The notes beneath the pieces were generated by a model. That model searched no databases and was not told the DNA's origin. It worked only from the letters and a program-made list of their open reading frames with translations. From Escherichia fergusonii ATCC 35469 (GTDB lineage Bacteria; Pseudomonadota; Gammaproteobacteria; Enterobacterales; Enterobacteriaceae): a DNA stretch of 64,000 nucleotides. Numbering within the stretch: the stretch's first letter is position 1; each line of letters starts with the position of its first letter. The position numbers and the translations under genes are program-made. The stretch covers positions 1,736,001-1,800,000 of the forward strand of contig NC_011740.1 of the NCBI RefSeq assembly GCF_000026225.1, in the 5' to 3' direction. This document shows positions 1 through 9,395 of this stretch, piece after piece.

Positions 1-1872
1 ACCCGCACCGCCGCCAGCACCACCACCGGAATAGCTTCGCCCCAACAAACTGGTATTGGCCCCCAGACTCAGGTGCATCTGTAATGAGAACAAAACGCCA
101 CTACGGGCAATTTCCGGAGCGCGAACAGCCGCTGTGAGTGATGGGGTGATACGTGCTGCCCATTCTCTGCCAAGGTTTGCCGAGACCGCCCAACCTAACA
201 AAGCGTAATCCAGTTTCCGTGTTTCCCCTTTCCTCCGCCGCCCACTGTGTGTTGCTGCCTCTTTACGCGCAAGATAGTTAACGATAGCTTCACCGTGGGC
301 ATAACGTTGCTGCCCAGTTTGGGTAAACTTTGGCAGAAAAATATACCCCATGCCAGTGAGATAACCGGTCAGGAAAACAGCGCTAAAATAACCCGCAGGC
401 ATATACCAGTAAAAGAATACATCTCCGACATTGATGTAGAGAGAGTAAAAAGCCACACCTGAACAAATCAGTGGTAAAAACAAAGTGATGATTACACGAT
501 TTACGCAAGGCTTGTCATCATCGCGTGCAAACAAAAGATCAAGGGAACAAAATAAGAAAGGAAGAAGCCAGCAGATCATAATAAACATATCGCCTACCAG
601 ACTCATTCCTGCCCAGCCTACGGGACTCAGGTTACCGTAGAGAATGACCGCCAATATTGCCATTCCGCCCCATTGCAAAAACGCATCAGGTCGGTAAAAC
701 GAAGACTTTTTACGCGGCAGATAAAATTTCTGCATCCGTAAAAATGCACTGCGTAAGACTCTGTTACGCCCCCCCGTAAGAACGACCTTGTCACCTTTAC
801 GAAATAACGTTTCCAGTAATAACTGCTCTGCGGGCAGTAATACCGCATTATTTCTGGTCGCACCTTCATTAACACAGATCAGGGTTTGCTGATTTTTGTC
901 ATACTGATCTTCCAGATGAATTTTTCCTTTCACAATCAGATTTACAATATCGGCACAAAAACCTTTATCGTCGTAAACCAGCTTCGCATCGAGACGTAAC
1001 ATTCCGGGCGTGTAATCTGGCGGAATGACATCGGTTTCAATCACATCTACCGGCGTAAATTGCGGCCTGCGCTTCCAGAGATATAACCATCCACACGCCA
1101 GGAACAGACACGGAAACCAAATTAACAACGATGACGTAGAGGGTAAAAGAAGATGGCTGAAAATATTCGTCGTTTGTGGTGCCGGGGCATTACCAAGTAA
1201 AGCGTGAGGCCAGCGGTAGAGGACCGTGAAATCTTCACGATAAAACGGATCGCGGGATTCAATTCTTCCGTCCTCAAGGATGCGGCCATTTCGATATGTG
1301 TCGCCCTCTTCTCCGGTAAAGAGATCGATTTCGCTAAATGGATTACCCGCAATATTAGAGAACTGGAGAGAAAATCGGGTCTTATAAATTTCAAACGGCC
1401 AGTTGTTACCGGTCACGTTCCAGATTAGCAGATCAGAATCCCCCTCACGCAGGAAAGCATTTTTAACCTGATAATGAATTTGATAATGATAGTCGCCTTG
1501 AGGCAAGAAACGTTGTTTATCGCCCACGACAATGCTCATTAACCCGATATGCCAGTCAAGATGCCAGGGTTCAGGAACGCCGTCACGGGTGACGCCAACA
1601 ATACGATAGTTCAGCAGTGCTGCGTCCCCATCAGGCTGCATCCATAGTCGTGGTAAATCACGATAAAATCCGTGCTTAATCTGCTGATTTCGCGCCTGAA
1701 AATGAATGTTCTCTTTGATGTCGAGCACCCCATCCGGTTGCAGGGTGGCTTCAACATCAAAAAGCGAGATCCCTTCTTCATAAGAAGGGATCTCCGTGTT
1801 TTTCGGATAACTCAACGAAGAGAAAAAAAGCCCAACTATCAACAGCAAAATGCAGCGAAACTTCCCTGCCAT
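1..1872 (-). CDS. yciQ: YciQ, DUF2207 inner-membrane protein (C-terminus cut by window edge)
   Basis: An open frame runs without a stop from an ATG at 1872 to base 1, giving 624 codons. The K-12 protein is about 631 residues, so only a few C-terminal residues are missing. An N-terminal signal peptide or anchor (residues 4-20, hydrophobic) leads into a beta-rich periplasmic DUF2207 domain of roughly 250 residues. Transmembrane segments follow near residues 245-265 and again around 405-515. A Gly/Ala/Ser-rich tail starts near residue 610 and is still running at the window edge. I read the frame line by line and it is intact, although no complete reading frame can be called because the stop lies outside. 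The function is unknown. It lies just downstream of yciO on the same strand. Confidence 0.93.
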   Translation of the reverse strand, partial: MAGKFRCILLLIVGLFFSSLSYPKNTEIPSYEEGISLFDVEATLQPDGVLDIKENIHFQARNQQIKHGFYRDLPRLWMQPDGDAALLNYRIVGVTRDGVPEPWHLDWHIGLMSIVVGDKQRFLPQGDYHYQIHYQVKNAFLREGDSDLLIWNVTGNNWPFEIYKTRFSLQFSNIAGNPFSEIDLFTGEEGDTYRNGRILEDGRIESRDPFYREDFTVLYRWPHALLGNAPAPQTTNIFSHLLLPSTSSLLIWFPCLFLACGWLYLWKRRPQFTPVDVIETDVIPPDYTPGMLRLDAKLVYDDKGFCADIVNLIVKGKIHLEDQYDKNQQTLICVNEGATRNNAVLLPAEQLLLETLFRKGDKVVLTGGRNRVLRSAFLRMQKFYLPRKKSSFYRPDAFLQWGGMAILAVILYGNLSPVGWAGMSLVGDMFIMICWLLPFLFCSLDLLFARDDDKPCVNRVIITLFLPLICSGVAFYSLYINVGDVFFYWYMPAGYFSAVFLTGYLTGMGYIFLPKFTQTGQQRYAHGEAIVNYLARKEAATHSGRRRKGETRKLDYALLGWAVSANLGREWAARITPSLTAAVRAPEIARSGVLFSLQMHLSLGANTSLLGRSYSGGGAGGGAG

Positions 1873-1899
1873 AGTCTTCCATCCGTGGAACGCAATTTG

Positions 1900-2520
1900 T
1901 TATAAGAAAGGCTTTACATCACCTACGCCTTCACGCACCACGACCGGCGTATCATCGGTGAGATCAATAACCGTTGTCGGTTTCTGCCCGAGATAGCCGC
2001 CGTGAATAATCAAATCCACCTGTTTTTCCAGACGGTCTTTAATTTCTTCCGGATCAGACTCGGTAAATTCGCTGCCAGGTAGCATCAGTGATGTGGAAAG
2101 CATCGGTTCGCCCAATGCTTCAAGCAACGCCTGCGCAATCGGGTTAGAAGGCACACGCATACCGATGGTTTTGCGTTTTTCCTGCAACAGACGGCGTGGC
2201 ACTTCCTTCGTCCCTTTCAGGATGAAAGTGTAGTTACCCGGCGTATTGTTTTTCATCAAACGAAACGCAACGTTATCGACAAATGAATAGGTCGAGAGTT
2301 CAGAAAGATCGCGACACATCAGGGTAAAGTTGTGACCGTCCGGCAGCTGGCGAATACGACAAATACGCTCCATGGCGTTTTTATCTTCAATTTTACAGCC
2401 CAGCGCATAGCCGGAATCAGTTGGATAAACAATCACCCCGCCTTTACGCACGATCTCCACCGCCTGGTTGATCAGACGTTGCTGCGGGTTATCAGGATGA
2501 ATATAAAAAAACTGGCTCAT
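1900..2520 (-). CDS. yciO: YciO, Sua5/YrdC/YciO-family protein
   Basis: 206 residues starting MSQFF, the K-12 length. An upstream ATG at 2556 would add 12 residues lying inside rnm and is unlikely. The fold is the Sua5/YrdC/YciO double-stranded-RNA-binding type. Family members YrdC/TsaC make threonylcarbamoyl-AMP for t6A modification of tRNA. YciO belongs to a separate branch that cannot replace TsaC in the cell, so its exact role is uncertain. The ATG overlaps the rnm stop by 4 bases (ATGA), indicating translational coupling. Confidence 0.95.
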   Translation of the reverse strand: MSQFFYIHPDNPQQRLINQAVEIVRKGGVIVYPTDSGYALGCKIEDKNAMERICRIRQLPDGHNFTLMCRDLSELSTYSFVDNVAFRLMKNNTPGNYTFILKGTKEVPRRLLQEKRKTIGMRVPSNPIAQALLEALGEPMLSTSLMLPGSEFTESDPEEIKDRLEKQVDLIIHGGYLGQKPTTVIDLTDDTPVVVREGVGDVKPFL

Positions 2521-3398
2521 AATTCCCTCTCTGTGGTGTTCTGCGGCTGTTCCCATAGCTGCCAGACGCCTTCAACGCCTGCGGGCAGCCAGAGTTTACG
2601 ACCCAGTTCGATCCACGGGCATGGCTGATGAAAATCAGATCCTTGTGATGCCCATAAATGGTGCTGGCGGGCAAGCGTCGCCAGTTGGGTGCGTTCATTG
2701 GGCGATTGCTGGCACTGCGCGACTTCCATCGCGTCGCCGTGGTGTTCGGCAAAATGCGCAACCAATCTTTTCAGCCATTTAGCACTAAGATTGTACCGCC
2801 CAGGATGAGCAAGCACCGCCTTACCGCCAGAATGATGAATGACATCAATAGCTTGTTCTATTGTACACCACTGTGGTGGAACGTATCCGGTTTTCCCGCG
2901 TGCCAGATATTTTTTAAAGACATCCGCTATTGAACTGGCTTTGCCACATTCAACCAAGAAACGCGCAAAATGACCGCGCGTCACCGCGCCGCCCTGCACC
3001 AGTCGTTGCGCGCCTTCCAGCGCCCCAGGTATTTGCGATTTTTCCAGTCTTTCGGCAATTAACTTCGCCCGCTGATTGCGCCGTTCTGTCTGCTGCGCGA
3101 GGAACTCACACATTAGCGGATGAGTAATATCAATATTCAGCCCGACAATATGAATTTCATGATTTTCCCAGACGGTGGATATTTCCACGCCAGGAATAAG
3201 ATTCAGTGCCAGTCCTGAACGTGAAATTTCTTCTCTTGCTGGCGCGATTGCCGCTGTGGTGTCATGGTCGGTGATCGCCAGGGTGCCGACGCGCATCTCG
3301 ACTGCACGGTGCACCAATGCTTCTGGCGTCAGGCAGCCATCGGAAGCTGTGGTATGGCTGTGCAGGTCATAAATCACTGCGTAATTCGTGTCGCTCAA
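2517..3398 (-). CDS. rnm: RNase AM (YciV/TrpH), PHP-domain 5'-3' exoribonuclease
   Basis: 293 residues from a TTG start at 3398 preceded by a GGAGTG ribosome site, the same length as K-12 YciV. Longer starts reach into the trp control region and lack support. An N-terminal PHP metallo-phosphoesterase domain shows DLHSHTTASDG (residues ~11-21), TDHDT (~43-47) and later metal-site histidines including LAHPGR (~193-198) and SDFHQ (~253-257). The E. coli enzyme trims the 5' ends of 5S and other rRNAs. It is transcribed divergently from trp, with about 75 bases between its start and the trp -35 box. Confidence 0.95.
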   Translation of the reverse strand: MSDTNYAVIYDLHSHTTASDGCLTPEALVHRAVEMRVGTLAITDHDTTAAIAPAREEISRSGLALNLIPGVEISTVWENHEIHIVGLNIDITHPLMCEFLAQQTERRNQRAKLIAERLEKSQIPGALEGAQRLVQGGAVTRGHFARFLVECGKASSIADVFKKYLARGKTGYVPPQWCTIEQAIDVIHHSGGKAVLAHPGRYNLSAKWLKRLVAHFAEHHGDAMEVAQCQQSPNERTQLATLARQHHLWASQGSDFHQPCPWIELGRKLWLPAGVEGVWQLWEQPQNTTEREL

Positions 3399-3472
3399 GG
3401 CGCACTCCCGTTTTGGATAATGTTTTTGCGCCGACATCATAACGGTTCTGGCAAATATTCTGAAATGAGCTG

Positions 3473-3501
3473 TTGACAATTAATCATTGAACTAGTTAAC
3501 T
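3473..3501 (+). promoter_or_regulatory. trp operon promoter
   Basis: TTGACA (3473-3478) and TTAACT (3496-3501) are separated by 17 bases. This is the known trp promoter arrangement, upstream of the leader peptide. Confidence 0.95.
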
Positions 3502-3506
3502 AGTAC
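3489..3506 (+). promoter_or_regulatory. trp operator (TrpR site)
   Basis: The palindrome GAACTAGTTAACTAGTAC overlaps the -10 box. It matches the known TrpR-tryptophan operator, so repressor binding would directly block RNA polymerase. Confidence 0.93.
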
Positions 3507-3534
3507 GCAAGTTCACGTAAAAAGGGTATCGACA

Positions 3535-3579
3535 ATGAAAGCGATTTTCGTACTGAAAGGTTGGTGGCGCACTTCCTGA
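3535..3579 (+). CDS. trpL: trp leader peptide
   Basis: A 14-residue peptide [14 protein letters not shown] with two adjacent Trp codons. Ribosome stalling at these codons when Trp-tRNA is scarce favours the antiterminator over the attenuator hairpin downstream. It is preceded by AAAGGGTATCGACA, a usable ribosome site. Confidence 0.97.
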
Positions 3580-3621
3580 AACGGGCAGTGTATTCACCAT
3601 GCGTAAAGCAACCAGATACCC

Positions 3622-3649
3622 AGCCCGCCTAATGAGCGGGCTTTTTTTT
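3622..3649 (+). terminator. trp attenuator
   Basis: A GC-rich hairpin, AGCCCGC...GCGGGCT with loop CTAATGA, is followed by eight T's. It lies 43 bases after the leader stop and 22 bases before trpE, the classical attenuator position. Confidence 0.96.
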
Positions 3650-3670
3650 GAACAAAATTAGAGAATAACA

Positions 3671-5233
3671 ATGCAAACACAAAAACCGACTCTCGAACTG
3701 TTAACCTGCGAAGGTGCTTATCGCGATAATCCGACCGCGCTTTTTCACCAGTTGTGTGGGGATCGTCCGGCAACGCTGCTGCTGGAATCCGCAGATATCG
3801 ACAGCAAAGATGATTTAAAAAGTCTATTGCTAGTGGACAGTGCGCTGCGCATTACGGCATTAGGTGACACTGTCACAATTAAGGCGCTCTCCGGCAATGG
3901 CGAAGCCCTGTTGACACTACTGGATAACGCCCTGCCCGCTGGGGTCGATAATGAGCAATCGCCACAATGCCGCGTACTGCGCTTCCCCCCGGTCAGTCCA
4001 CTGTTGGATGAAGACGCCCGCTTATGCTCCCTTTCGGTTTTTGACGCTTTCCGCTTATTACAGAATCTGTTGAATGTACCGAAGGAAGAACGGGAAGCGA
4101 TGTTCTTTGGCGGCCTGTTCTCTTATGACCTTGTGGCGGGATTTGAAGATTTACCGCAACTGGCAGCGGAAAATAACTGCCCTGATTTCTGTTTTTATCT
4201 CGCTGAAACGCTGATGGTTATCGATCATCAGAAAAAAAGTACCCGTATTCAGGCCAGCCTGTTTGGTCAAAATGAAGAAGAAAAACAACGTCTCACTGCT
4301 CGCCTGAACGAACTTCGCCAGCAACTGACCGAAACCGCGCCACCGCTGCCGGTAGTTTCCGTGCCGCATATGCATTGTGAATGTAATCAGAGCGATGAAG
4401 AGTTCGGTGGCGTAGTGCGTTCGTTGCAAAAAGCGATTCGCGCCGGAGAAATTTTCCAGGTCGTACCATCTCGCCGTTTCTCACTGCCCTGCCCGTCATC
4501 GCTGGCGGCCTATTACGTGCTGAAAAAGAGTAATCCCAGCCCGTACATGTTTTTTATGCAGGATAATGATTTCACCCTGTTCGGCGCGTCACCGGAAAGT
4601 TCGCTCAAGTTTGACGCCTCCAGCCGCCAGATTGAGATCTACCCGATTGCCGGAACACGCCCACGAGGACGTCGCGCCGATGGTTCACTGGACAAAGACC
4701 TCGACAGCCGCATTGAACTGGAGATGCGTACCGACCATAAAGAGCTTTCTGAACATCTGATGCTGGTGGATCTCGCCCGTAATGATCTGGCACGCATTTG
4801 CACTCCTGGCAGCCGCTACGTAGCCGATCTCACCAAAGTTGACCGTTACTCTTACGTGATGCATCTCGTCTCCCGCGTGGTCGGTGAGCTGCGCCACGAT
4901 CTTGACGCCCTGCACGCTTACCGCGCCTGTATGAACATGGGTACGTTAAGCGGTGCCCCGAAAGTGCGCGCCATGCAGTTAATTGCCGAGGCTGAAGGTC
5001 GCCGCCGCGGCAGCTATGGCGGTGCAGTAGGTTATTTCACCGCGCACGGCGATCTCGACACCTGCATTGTCATCCGTTCGGCGCTGGTGGAAAACGGTAT
5101 CGCCACCGTGCAAGCCGGTGCTGGCGTAGTCCTTGATTCTGTTCCGCAGTCGGAAGCCGACGAAACCCGTAATAAAGCCCGCGCTGTACTGCGCGCTATC
5201 GCCACCGCGCATCATGCACAGGAGACTTTCTGA
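3671..5233 (+). CDS. trpE: Anthranilate synthase component I
   Basis: 520 residues. It converts chorismate plus ammonia (supplied by the TrpD amidotransferase domain) to anthranilate, the first committed tryptophan step. The N-terminal tryptophan feedback pocket includes the LLLES segment (~residues 36-40) and NPSPYMFF (~291-298). The C-terminal chorismate-binding domain carries the PIAGTRPRGR and GTLSGAPK segments. The stop overlaps the trpD start by one base (TGATG), as in other enterobacteria, coupling translation of the two subunits of the TrpE2D2 complex. Expression is controlled by the TrpR operator and attenuator upstream. Confidence 0.98.
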   Translation: MQTQKPTLELLTCEGAYRDNPTALFHQLCGDRPATLLLESADIDSKDDLKSLLLVDSALRITALGDTVTIKALSGNGEALLTLLDNALPAGVDNEQSPQCRVLRFPPVSPLLDEDARLCSLSVFDAFRLLQNLLNVPKEEREAMFFGGLFSYDLVAGFEDLPQLAAENNCPDFCFYLAETLMVIDHQKKSTRIQASLFGQNEEEKQRLTARLNELRQQLTETAPPLPVVSVPHMHCECNQSDEEFGGVVRSLQKAIRAGEIFQVVPSRRFSLPCPSSLAAYYVLKKSNPSPYMFFMQDNDFTLFGASPESSLKFDASSRQIEIYPIAGTRPRGRRADGSLDKDLDSRIELEMRTDHKELSEHLMLVDLARNDLARICTPGSRYVADLTKVDRYSYVMHLVSRVVGELRHDLDALHAYRACMNMGTLSGAPKVRAMQLIAEAEGRRRGSYGGAVGYFTAHGDLDTCIVIRSALVENGIATVQAGAGVVLDSVPQSEADETRNKARAVLRAIATAHHAQETF

Positions 5234-6828
5234 TGGCTGACATTCTGCTGCTCGATAATATCGACTCTTTTACTTATAACCTGGCAGATCAGTTGCGCAG
5301 CAATGGGCATAACGTGGTGATTTACCGCAACCATATTCCGGCGCAAACCTTAATTGAACGTCTTGCGACCATGAGCAATCCGGTGCTGATGCTTTCTCCT
5401 GGCCCCGGAGTGCCGAGTGAAGCGGGTTGTATGCCGGAACTCCTCACCCGTTTGCGTGGCAAGCTGCCAATTATTGGCATTTGCCTCGGACATCAGGCGA
5501 TTGTCGAAGCTTACGGGGGCTATGTCGGTCAGGCGGGCGAAATTCTTCACGGTAAAGCGTCGAGCATTGAACATGACGGTCAGGCGATGTTTGCCGGATT
5601 AACAAATCCATTGCCGGTAGCGCGTTATCACTCGTTGGTTGGCAGTAACATTCCGGCAGGTTTAACCATCAATGCCCATTTTAACGGCATGGTGATGGCG
5701 GTGCGTCATGATGCGGATCGTGTTTGCGGATTCCAGTTCCATCCGGAATCCATTCTCACCACCCAGGGGGCTCGCCTGCTGGAACAAACGCTGGCCTGGG
5801 CACAACAGAAACTGGAGCCGACTAATACGCTACAACCAATTCTGGAAAAACTGTATCAGGCGCAGACGCTTAGCCAACAAGAAAGCCACCAGCTGTTTTC
5901 AGCGGTGGTGCGTGGCGAGCTGAAACCGGAACAACTGGCGGCTGCATTGGTCAGCATGAAAATTCGCGGCGAGCACCCAAACGAAATCGCCGGAGCAGCA
6001 ACGGCGCTACTGGAAAATGCCGCGCCGTTCCCACGCCCTGATTATCTGTTTGCCGATATCGTCGGCACCGGCGGTGACGGCAGCAACAGTATCAATATTT
6101 CTACCGCCAGTGCGTTTGTCGCCGCGGCCTGTGGGCTGAAAGTGGCGAAACACGGTAACCGCAGCGTCTCCAGTAAATCCGGCTCGTCGGATCTGCTGGC
6201 GGCATTCGGTATTAATCTTGATATGAACGCCGATAAATCGCGCCAGGCGCTGGATGAGTTAGGCGTCTGTTTCCTCTTTGCGCCGAAATATCACACCGGA
6301 TTTCGCCATGCGATGCCGGTTCGCCAGCAACTGAAAACCCGCACCCTGTTCAACGTGCTGGGGCCACTGATTAACCCGGCGCATCCGCCGCTGGCGCTAA
6401 TTGGTGTCTACAGCCCGGAACTGGTGCTGCCAATTGCCGAAACTTTGCGCGTGCTGGGGTATCAACGCGCAGCGGTGGTGCACAGCGGGGGGATGGATGA
6501 AGTTTCATTACACGCGCCGACAATCGTTGCCGAACTGCATGACGGCGAAATTAAGAGCTATCAGTTGACCGCTGAAGATTTTGGCCTGACACCCTACCAT
6601 CAGGAGCAACTGGCAGGCGGAACACCGGAAGAAAACCGTGACATTTTAACACGCTTGTTACAAGGTAAAGGCGACGCCGCCCATGAAGCAGCCGTCGCGG
6701 CGAATGTCGCCATGTTAATGCGCCTGCATGGCCATGAAGATCTGCAAGCCAATGCGCAAACCGTTCTTGAGGTACTGCGCAGTGGTTCCGCTTACGACAG
6801 AGTCACCGCACTGGCGGCACGAGGGTAA
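5233..6828 (+). CDS. trpD: Anthranilate synthase component II / anthranilate phosphoribosyltransferase (fusion)
   Basis: 531 residues in two fused domains, the normal enterobacterial arrangement. Residues 1-~195 are a class I glutamine amidotransferase, with nucleophile Cys84 in GICLGHQ and His170/Glu172 in FHPES. Residues ~200-531 are the phosphoribosyltransferase, with the PRPP-binding GTGGDGSNSINIST segment near 279. The first domain feeds ammonia to TrpE. The second transfers phosphoribose to anthranilate. The start overlaps the trpE stop, and trpC begins on the base after the stop. Confidence 0.98.
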   Translation: MADILLLDNIDSFTYNLADQLRSNGHNVVIYRNHIPAQTLIERLATMSNPVLMLSPGPGVPSEAGCMPELLTRLRGKLPIIGICLGHQAIVEAYGGYVGQAGEILHGKASSIEHDGQAMFAGLTNPLPVARYHSLVGSNIPAGLTINAHFNGMVMAVRHDADRVCGFQFHPESILTTQGARLLEQTLAWAQQKLEPTNTLQPILEKLYQAQTLSQQESHQLFSAVVRGELKPEQLAAALVSMKIRGEHPNEIAGAATALLENAAPFPRPDYLFADIVGTGGDGSNSINISTASAFVAAACGLKVAKHGNRSVSSKSGSSDLLAAFGINLDMNADKSRQALDELGVCFLFAPKYHTGFRHAMPVRQQLKTRTLFNVLGPLINPAHPPLALIGVYSPELVLPIAETLRVLGYQRAAVVHSGGMDEVSLHAPTIVAELHDGEIKSYQLTAEDFGLTPYHQEQLAGGTPEENRDILTRLLQGKGDAAHEAAVAANVAMLMRLHGHEDLQANAQTVLEVLRSGSAYDRVTALAARG

Positions 6829-8190
6829 ATGATGCAAACCGTTTTAGCAAAAATCGTCGCAGACAAGGCGATTTGGGTAGAAGCCCGCAAACAGCAGCAA
6901 CCGCTGGCCAGTTTTCAGAATAAGGTTCAGCCGAGCACGCGACATTTTTATGATGCGCTACAGGGTGCACGCACGGCGTTTATTCTGGAGTGCAAGAAAG
7001 CGTCGCCGTCAAAAGGCGTGATCCGTGATGATTTCGATCCGGCACGCATTGCCGCCATTTATAAGCATTACGCTTCGGCAATTTCTGTACTGACTGATGA
7101 GAAATATTTCCAGGGGCGCTTTGATTTCCTCCCCATCGTCAGCCAAATCGCCCCGCAACCGATTTTATGTAAAGACTTTATTATCGACCCTTACCAGATC
7201 TATCTGGCGCGCTATTACCAGGCCGATGCCTGTTTATTAATGCTGTCGGTGCTGGACGACGATCAGTATCGCCAGCTCGCTGCTGTAGCCCACAGTCTGG
7301 AGATGGGCGTGCTGACCGAAGTCAGTAATGAAGAGGAGCTGGAGCGCGCCATTGCATTGGGAGCAAAAGTCGTTGGCATCAACAACCGCGATCTGCGTGA
7401 TTTGTCGATTGATCTTAACCGTACCCGCGAGCTTGCGCCGAAACTGGGGCACAACGTGACGGTAATCAGCGAATCCGGCATCAATACTTACGCCCAGGTG
7501 CGTGAGTTAAGCCACTTCGCTAACGGCTTTCTGATTGGTTCGGCGCTAATGGCCCATGATGATTTGAACGCCGCTGTGCGCCGGGTGTTGCTGGGTGAGA
7601 ATAAAGTGTGTGGTCTGACGCGTGGGCAAGATGCTAAAGCAGCTTATGACGCGGGCGCGATTTACGGTGGATTGATATTTGTTACAACGTCACCGCGTTG
7701 CGTCAGCGTTGAACAGGCGCAGGAAGTGATGGCTGCGGCACCGTTGCAATACGTTGGCGTGTTCCGCAATCACGATATTGCCGATGTGGTGGACAAAGCT
7801 AAGGTGTTATCGCTGGCGGCAGTGCAACTGCATGGTAATGAAGATCAGCTGTATATCGATACGCTGCGTGAGGCTCTGCCAGCAAACGTCGCCATCTGGA
7901 AGGCTTTAAGTGTCGGTGAAACTCTTCCCGCGCGCGATTTTCAGCACATCGATAAATATGTATTCGACAACGGTCAGGGCGGGAGCGGACAACGTTTCGA
8001 CTGGTCACTGTTAAACGGTCAATCGCTTGGCAACGTTCTGCTGGCGGGTGGCTTAGGCGCAGATAACTGCGTGGAAGCGGCACAAACCGGCTGCGCCGGG
8101 CTTGATTTTAATTCTGCTGTAGAGTCGCAACCGGGCATCAAAGACGCACGTCTTTTGGCCTCGGTTTTCCAGACGCTGCGCGCATATTAA
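6829..8190 (+). CDS. trpC: Indole-3-glycerol-phosphate synthase / phosphoribosylanthranilate isomerase (fusion)
   Basis: 453 residues, the K-12 length, as a tandem (beta/alpha)8 fusion. Residues 1-~255 are indole-glycerol-phosphate synthase, with LECKKASPSKG (~50-60) and the late strand VISESGI. Residues ~256-453 are the isomerase (TrpF function), with the CGLTRGQDA strand, LHGNE and GLDFNS. It performs the two successive steps between phosphoribosylanthranilate and indole-glycerol phosphate. An ATGATG start gives two possible initiators; the first abuts the trpD stop. Confidence 0.98.
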   Translation: MMQTVLAKIVADKAIWVEARKQQQPLASFQNKVQPSTRHFYDALQGARTAFILECKKASPSKGVIRDDFDPARIAAIYKHYASAISVLTDEKYFQGRFDFLPIVSQIAPQPILCKDFIIDPYQIYLARYYQADACLLMLSVLDDDQYRQLAAVAHSLEMGVLTEVSNEEELERAIALGAKVVGINNRDLRDLSIDLNRTRELAPKLGHNVTVISESGINTYAQVRELSHFANGFLIGSALMAHDDLNAAVRRVLLGENKVCGLTRGQDAKAAYDAGAIYGGLIFVTTSPRCVSVEQAQEVMAAAPLQYVGVFRNHDIADVVDKAKVLSLAAVQLHGNEDQLYIDTLREALPANVAIWKALSVGETLPARDFQHIDKYVFDNGQGGSGQRFDWSLLNGQSLGNVLLAGGLGADNCVEAAQTGCAGLDFNSAVESQPGIKDARLLASVFQTLRAY

Positions 8191-8201
8191 GGAAAGGAAC
8201 A

Positions 8202-9395
8202 ATGACAACATTACTTAACCCGTATTTTGGTGAGTTTGGCGGCATGTACGTGCCACAAATCCTGATGCCTGCTCTGCGCCAGCTGGAAGAAGCTTTTGTC
8301 AGCGCGCAAAAAGATCCTGAATTTCAGGCCCAGTTTAACGACCTGCTGAAAAACTATGCTGGTCGCCCAACCGCGTTGACCAAATGCCAGAACATTACAG
8401 CCGGCACTAACACCACGCTGTATCTGAAGCGTGAAGATTTGCTGCACGGCGGCGCGCATAAAACTAACCAGGTTCTGGGCCAGGCTTTGCTGGCGAAGCG
8501 GATGGGTAAAACCGAAATCATCGCCGAAACCGGTGCAGGTCAGCATGGCGTGGCGTCGGCCCTTGCCAGCGCCCTGCTCGGCCTGAAATGCCGTATTTAT
8601 ATGGGGGCCAAAGACGTTGAACGCCAGTCGCCTAACGTTTTTCGTATGCGTTTAATGGGTGCGGAAGTGATCCCGGTGCATAGCGGTTCTGCGACGCTGA
8701 AAGATGCCTGTAACGAGGCGCTGCGCGACTGGTCCGGCAGTTATGAAACCGCGCACTATATGCTGGGCACCGCAGCTGGCCCACATCCTTATCCGACCAT
8801 TGTCCGTGAGTTTCAGCGGATGATTGGCGAAGAAACCAAAGCACAGATTCTGGAAAGAGAAGGTCGTCTGCCGGATGCCGTCATCGCTTGTGTTGGCGGC
8901 GGTTCGAATGCCATCGGCATGTTTGCAGATTTCATCAACGAAACCGACGTCGGCCTGATTGGTGTAGAGCCAGGCGGTCATGGTATCGAAACTGGCGAGC
9001 ACGGCGCACCGTTAAAACATGGTCGCGTGGGCATCTATTTCGGTATGAAAGCGCCAATGATGCAAACCGAAGACGGGCAAATTGAAGAGTCTTACTCGAT
9101 TTCTGCCGGACTGGATTTCCCGTCAGTCGGCCCACAACACGCTTATCTCAACAGCATTGGACGCGCTGATTACGTGTCAATCACCGATGATGAAGCACTG
9201 GAAGCCTTTAAAACGCTGTGCCTGCACGAAGGGATTATTCCGGCGCTGGAATCCTCCCACGCGCTGGCCCACGCACTGAAAATGATGCGCGAAAACCCGG
9301 AAAAAGAGCAGCTGCTGGTCGTTAATCTTTCCGGTCGCGGCGATAAAGACATCTTCACCGTTCACGATATTTTGAAAGCTCGAGGGGAAATCTGA
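8202..9395 (+). CDS. trpB: Tryptophan synthase beta subunit
   Basis: 397 residues with fold-type II PLP architecture. The PLP lysine lies in HGGAHKTNQ (Lys87 by K-12 numbering). The phosphate-binding glycine loop GGGSNAIG is near residues 232-239. It condenses indole with serine to give tryptophan, with indole channelled from TrpA. An AAGGAAAG ribosome site sits in the 11-base gap after trpC. The stop overlaps the trpA start by one base (TGATG). Confidence 0.98.
   Translation: MTTLLNPYFGEFGGMYVPQILMPALRQLEEAFVSAQKDPEFQAQFNDLLKNYAGRPTALTKCQNITAGTNTTLYLKREDLLHGGAHKTNQVLGQALLAKRMGKTEIIAETGAGQHGVASALASALLGLKCRIYMGAKDVERQSPNVFRMRLMGAEVIPVHSGSATLKDACNEALRDWSGSYETAHYMLGTAAGPHPYPTIVREFQRMIGEETKAQILEREGRLPDAVIACVGGGSNAIGMFADFINETDVGLIGVEPGGHGIETGEHGAPLKHGRVGIYFGMKAPMMQTEDGQIEESYSISAGLDFPSVGPQHAYLNSIGRADYVSITDDEALEAFKTLCLHEGIIPALESSHALAHALKMMRENPEKEQLLVVNLSGRGDKDIFTVHDILKARGEI

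Noticed and set aside
1..1872. Apparent lack of a long gene in the first 1.9 kb, suggesting a broken yciQ
   Set aside because: Translating the minus strand shows one uninterrupted frame that simply runs off the window edge.
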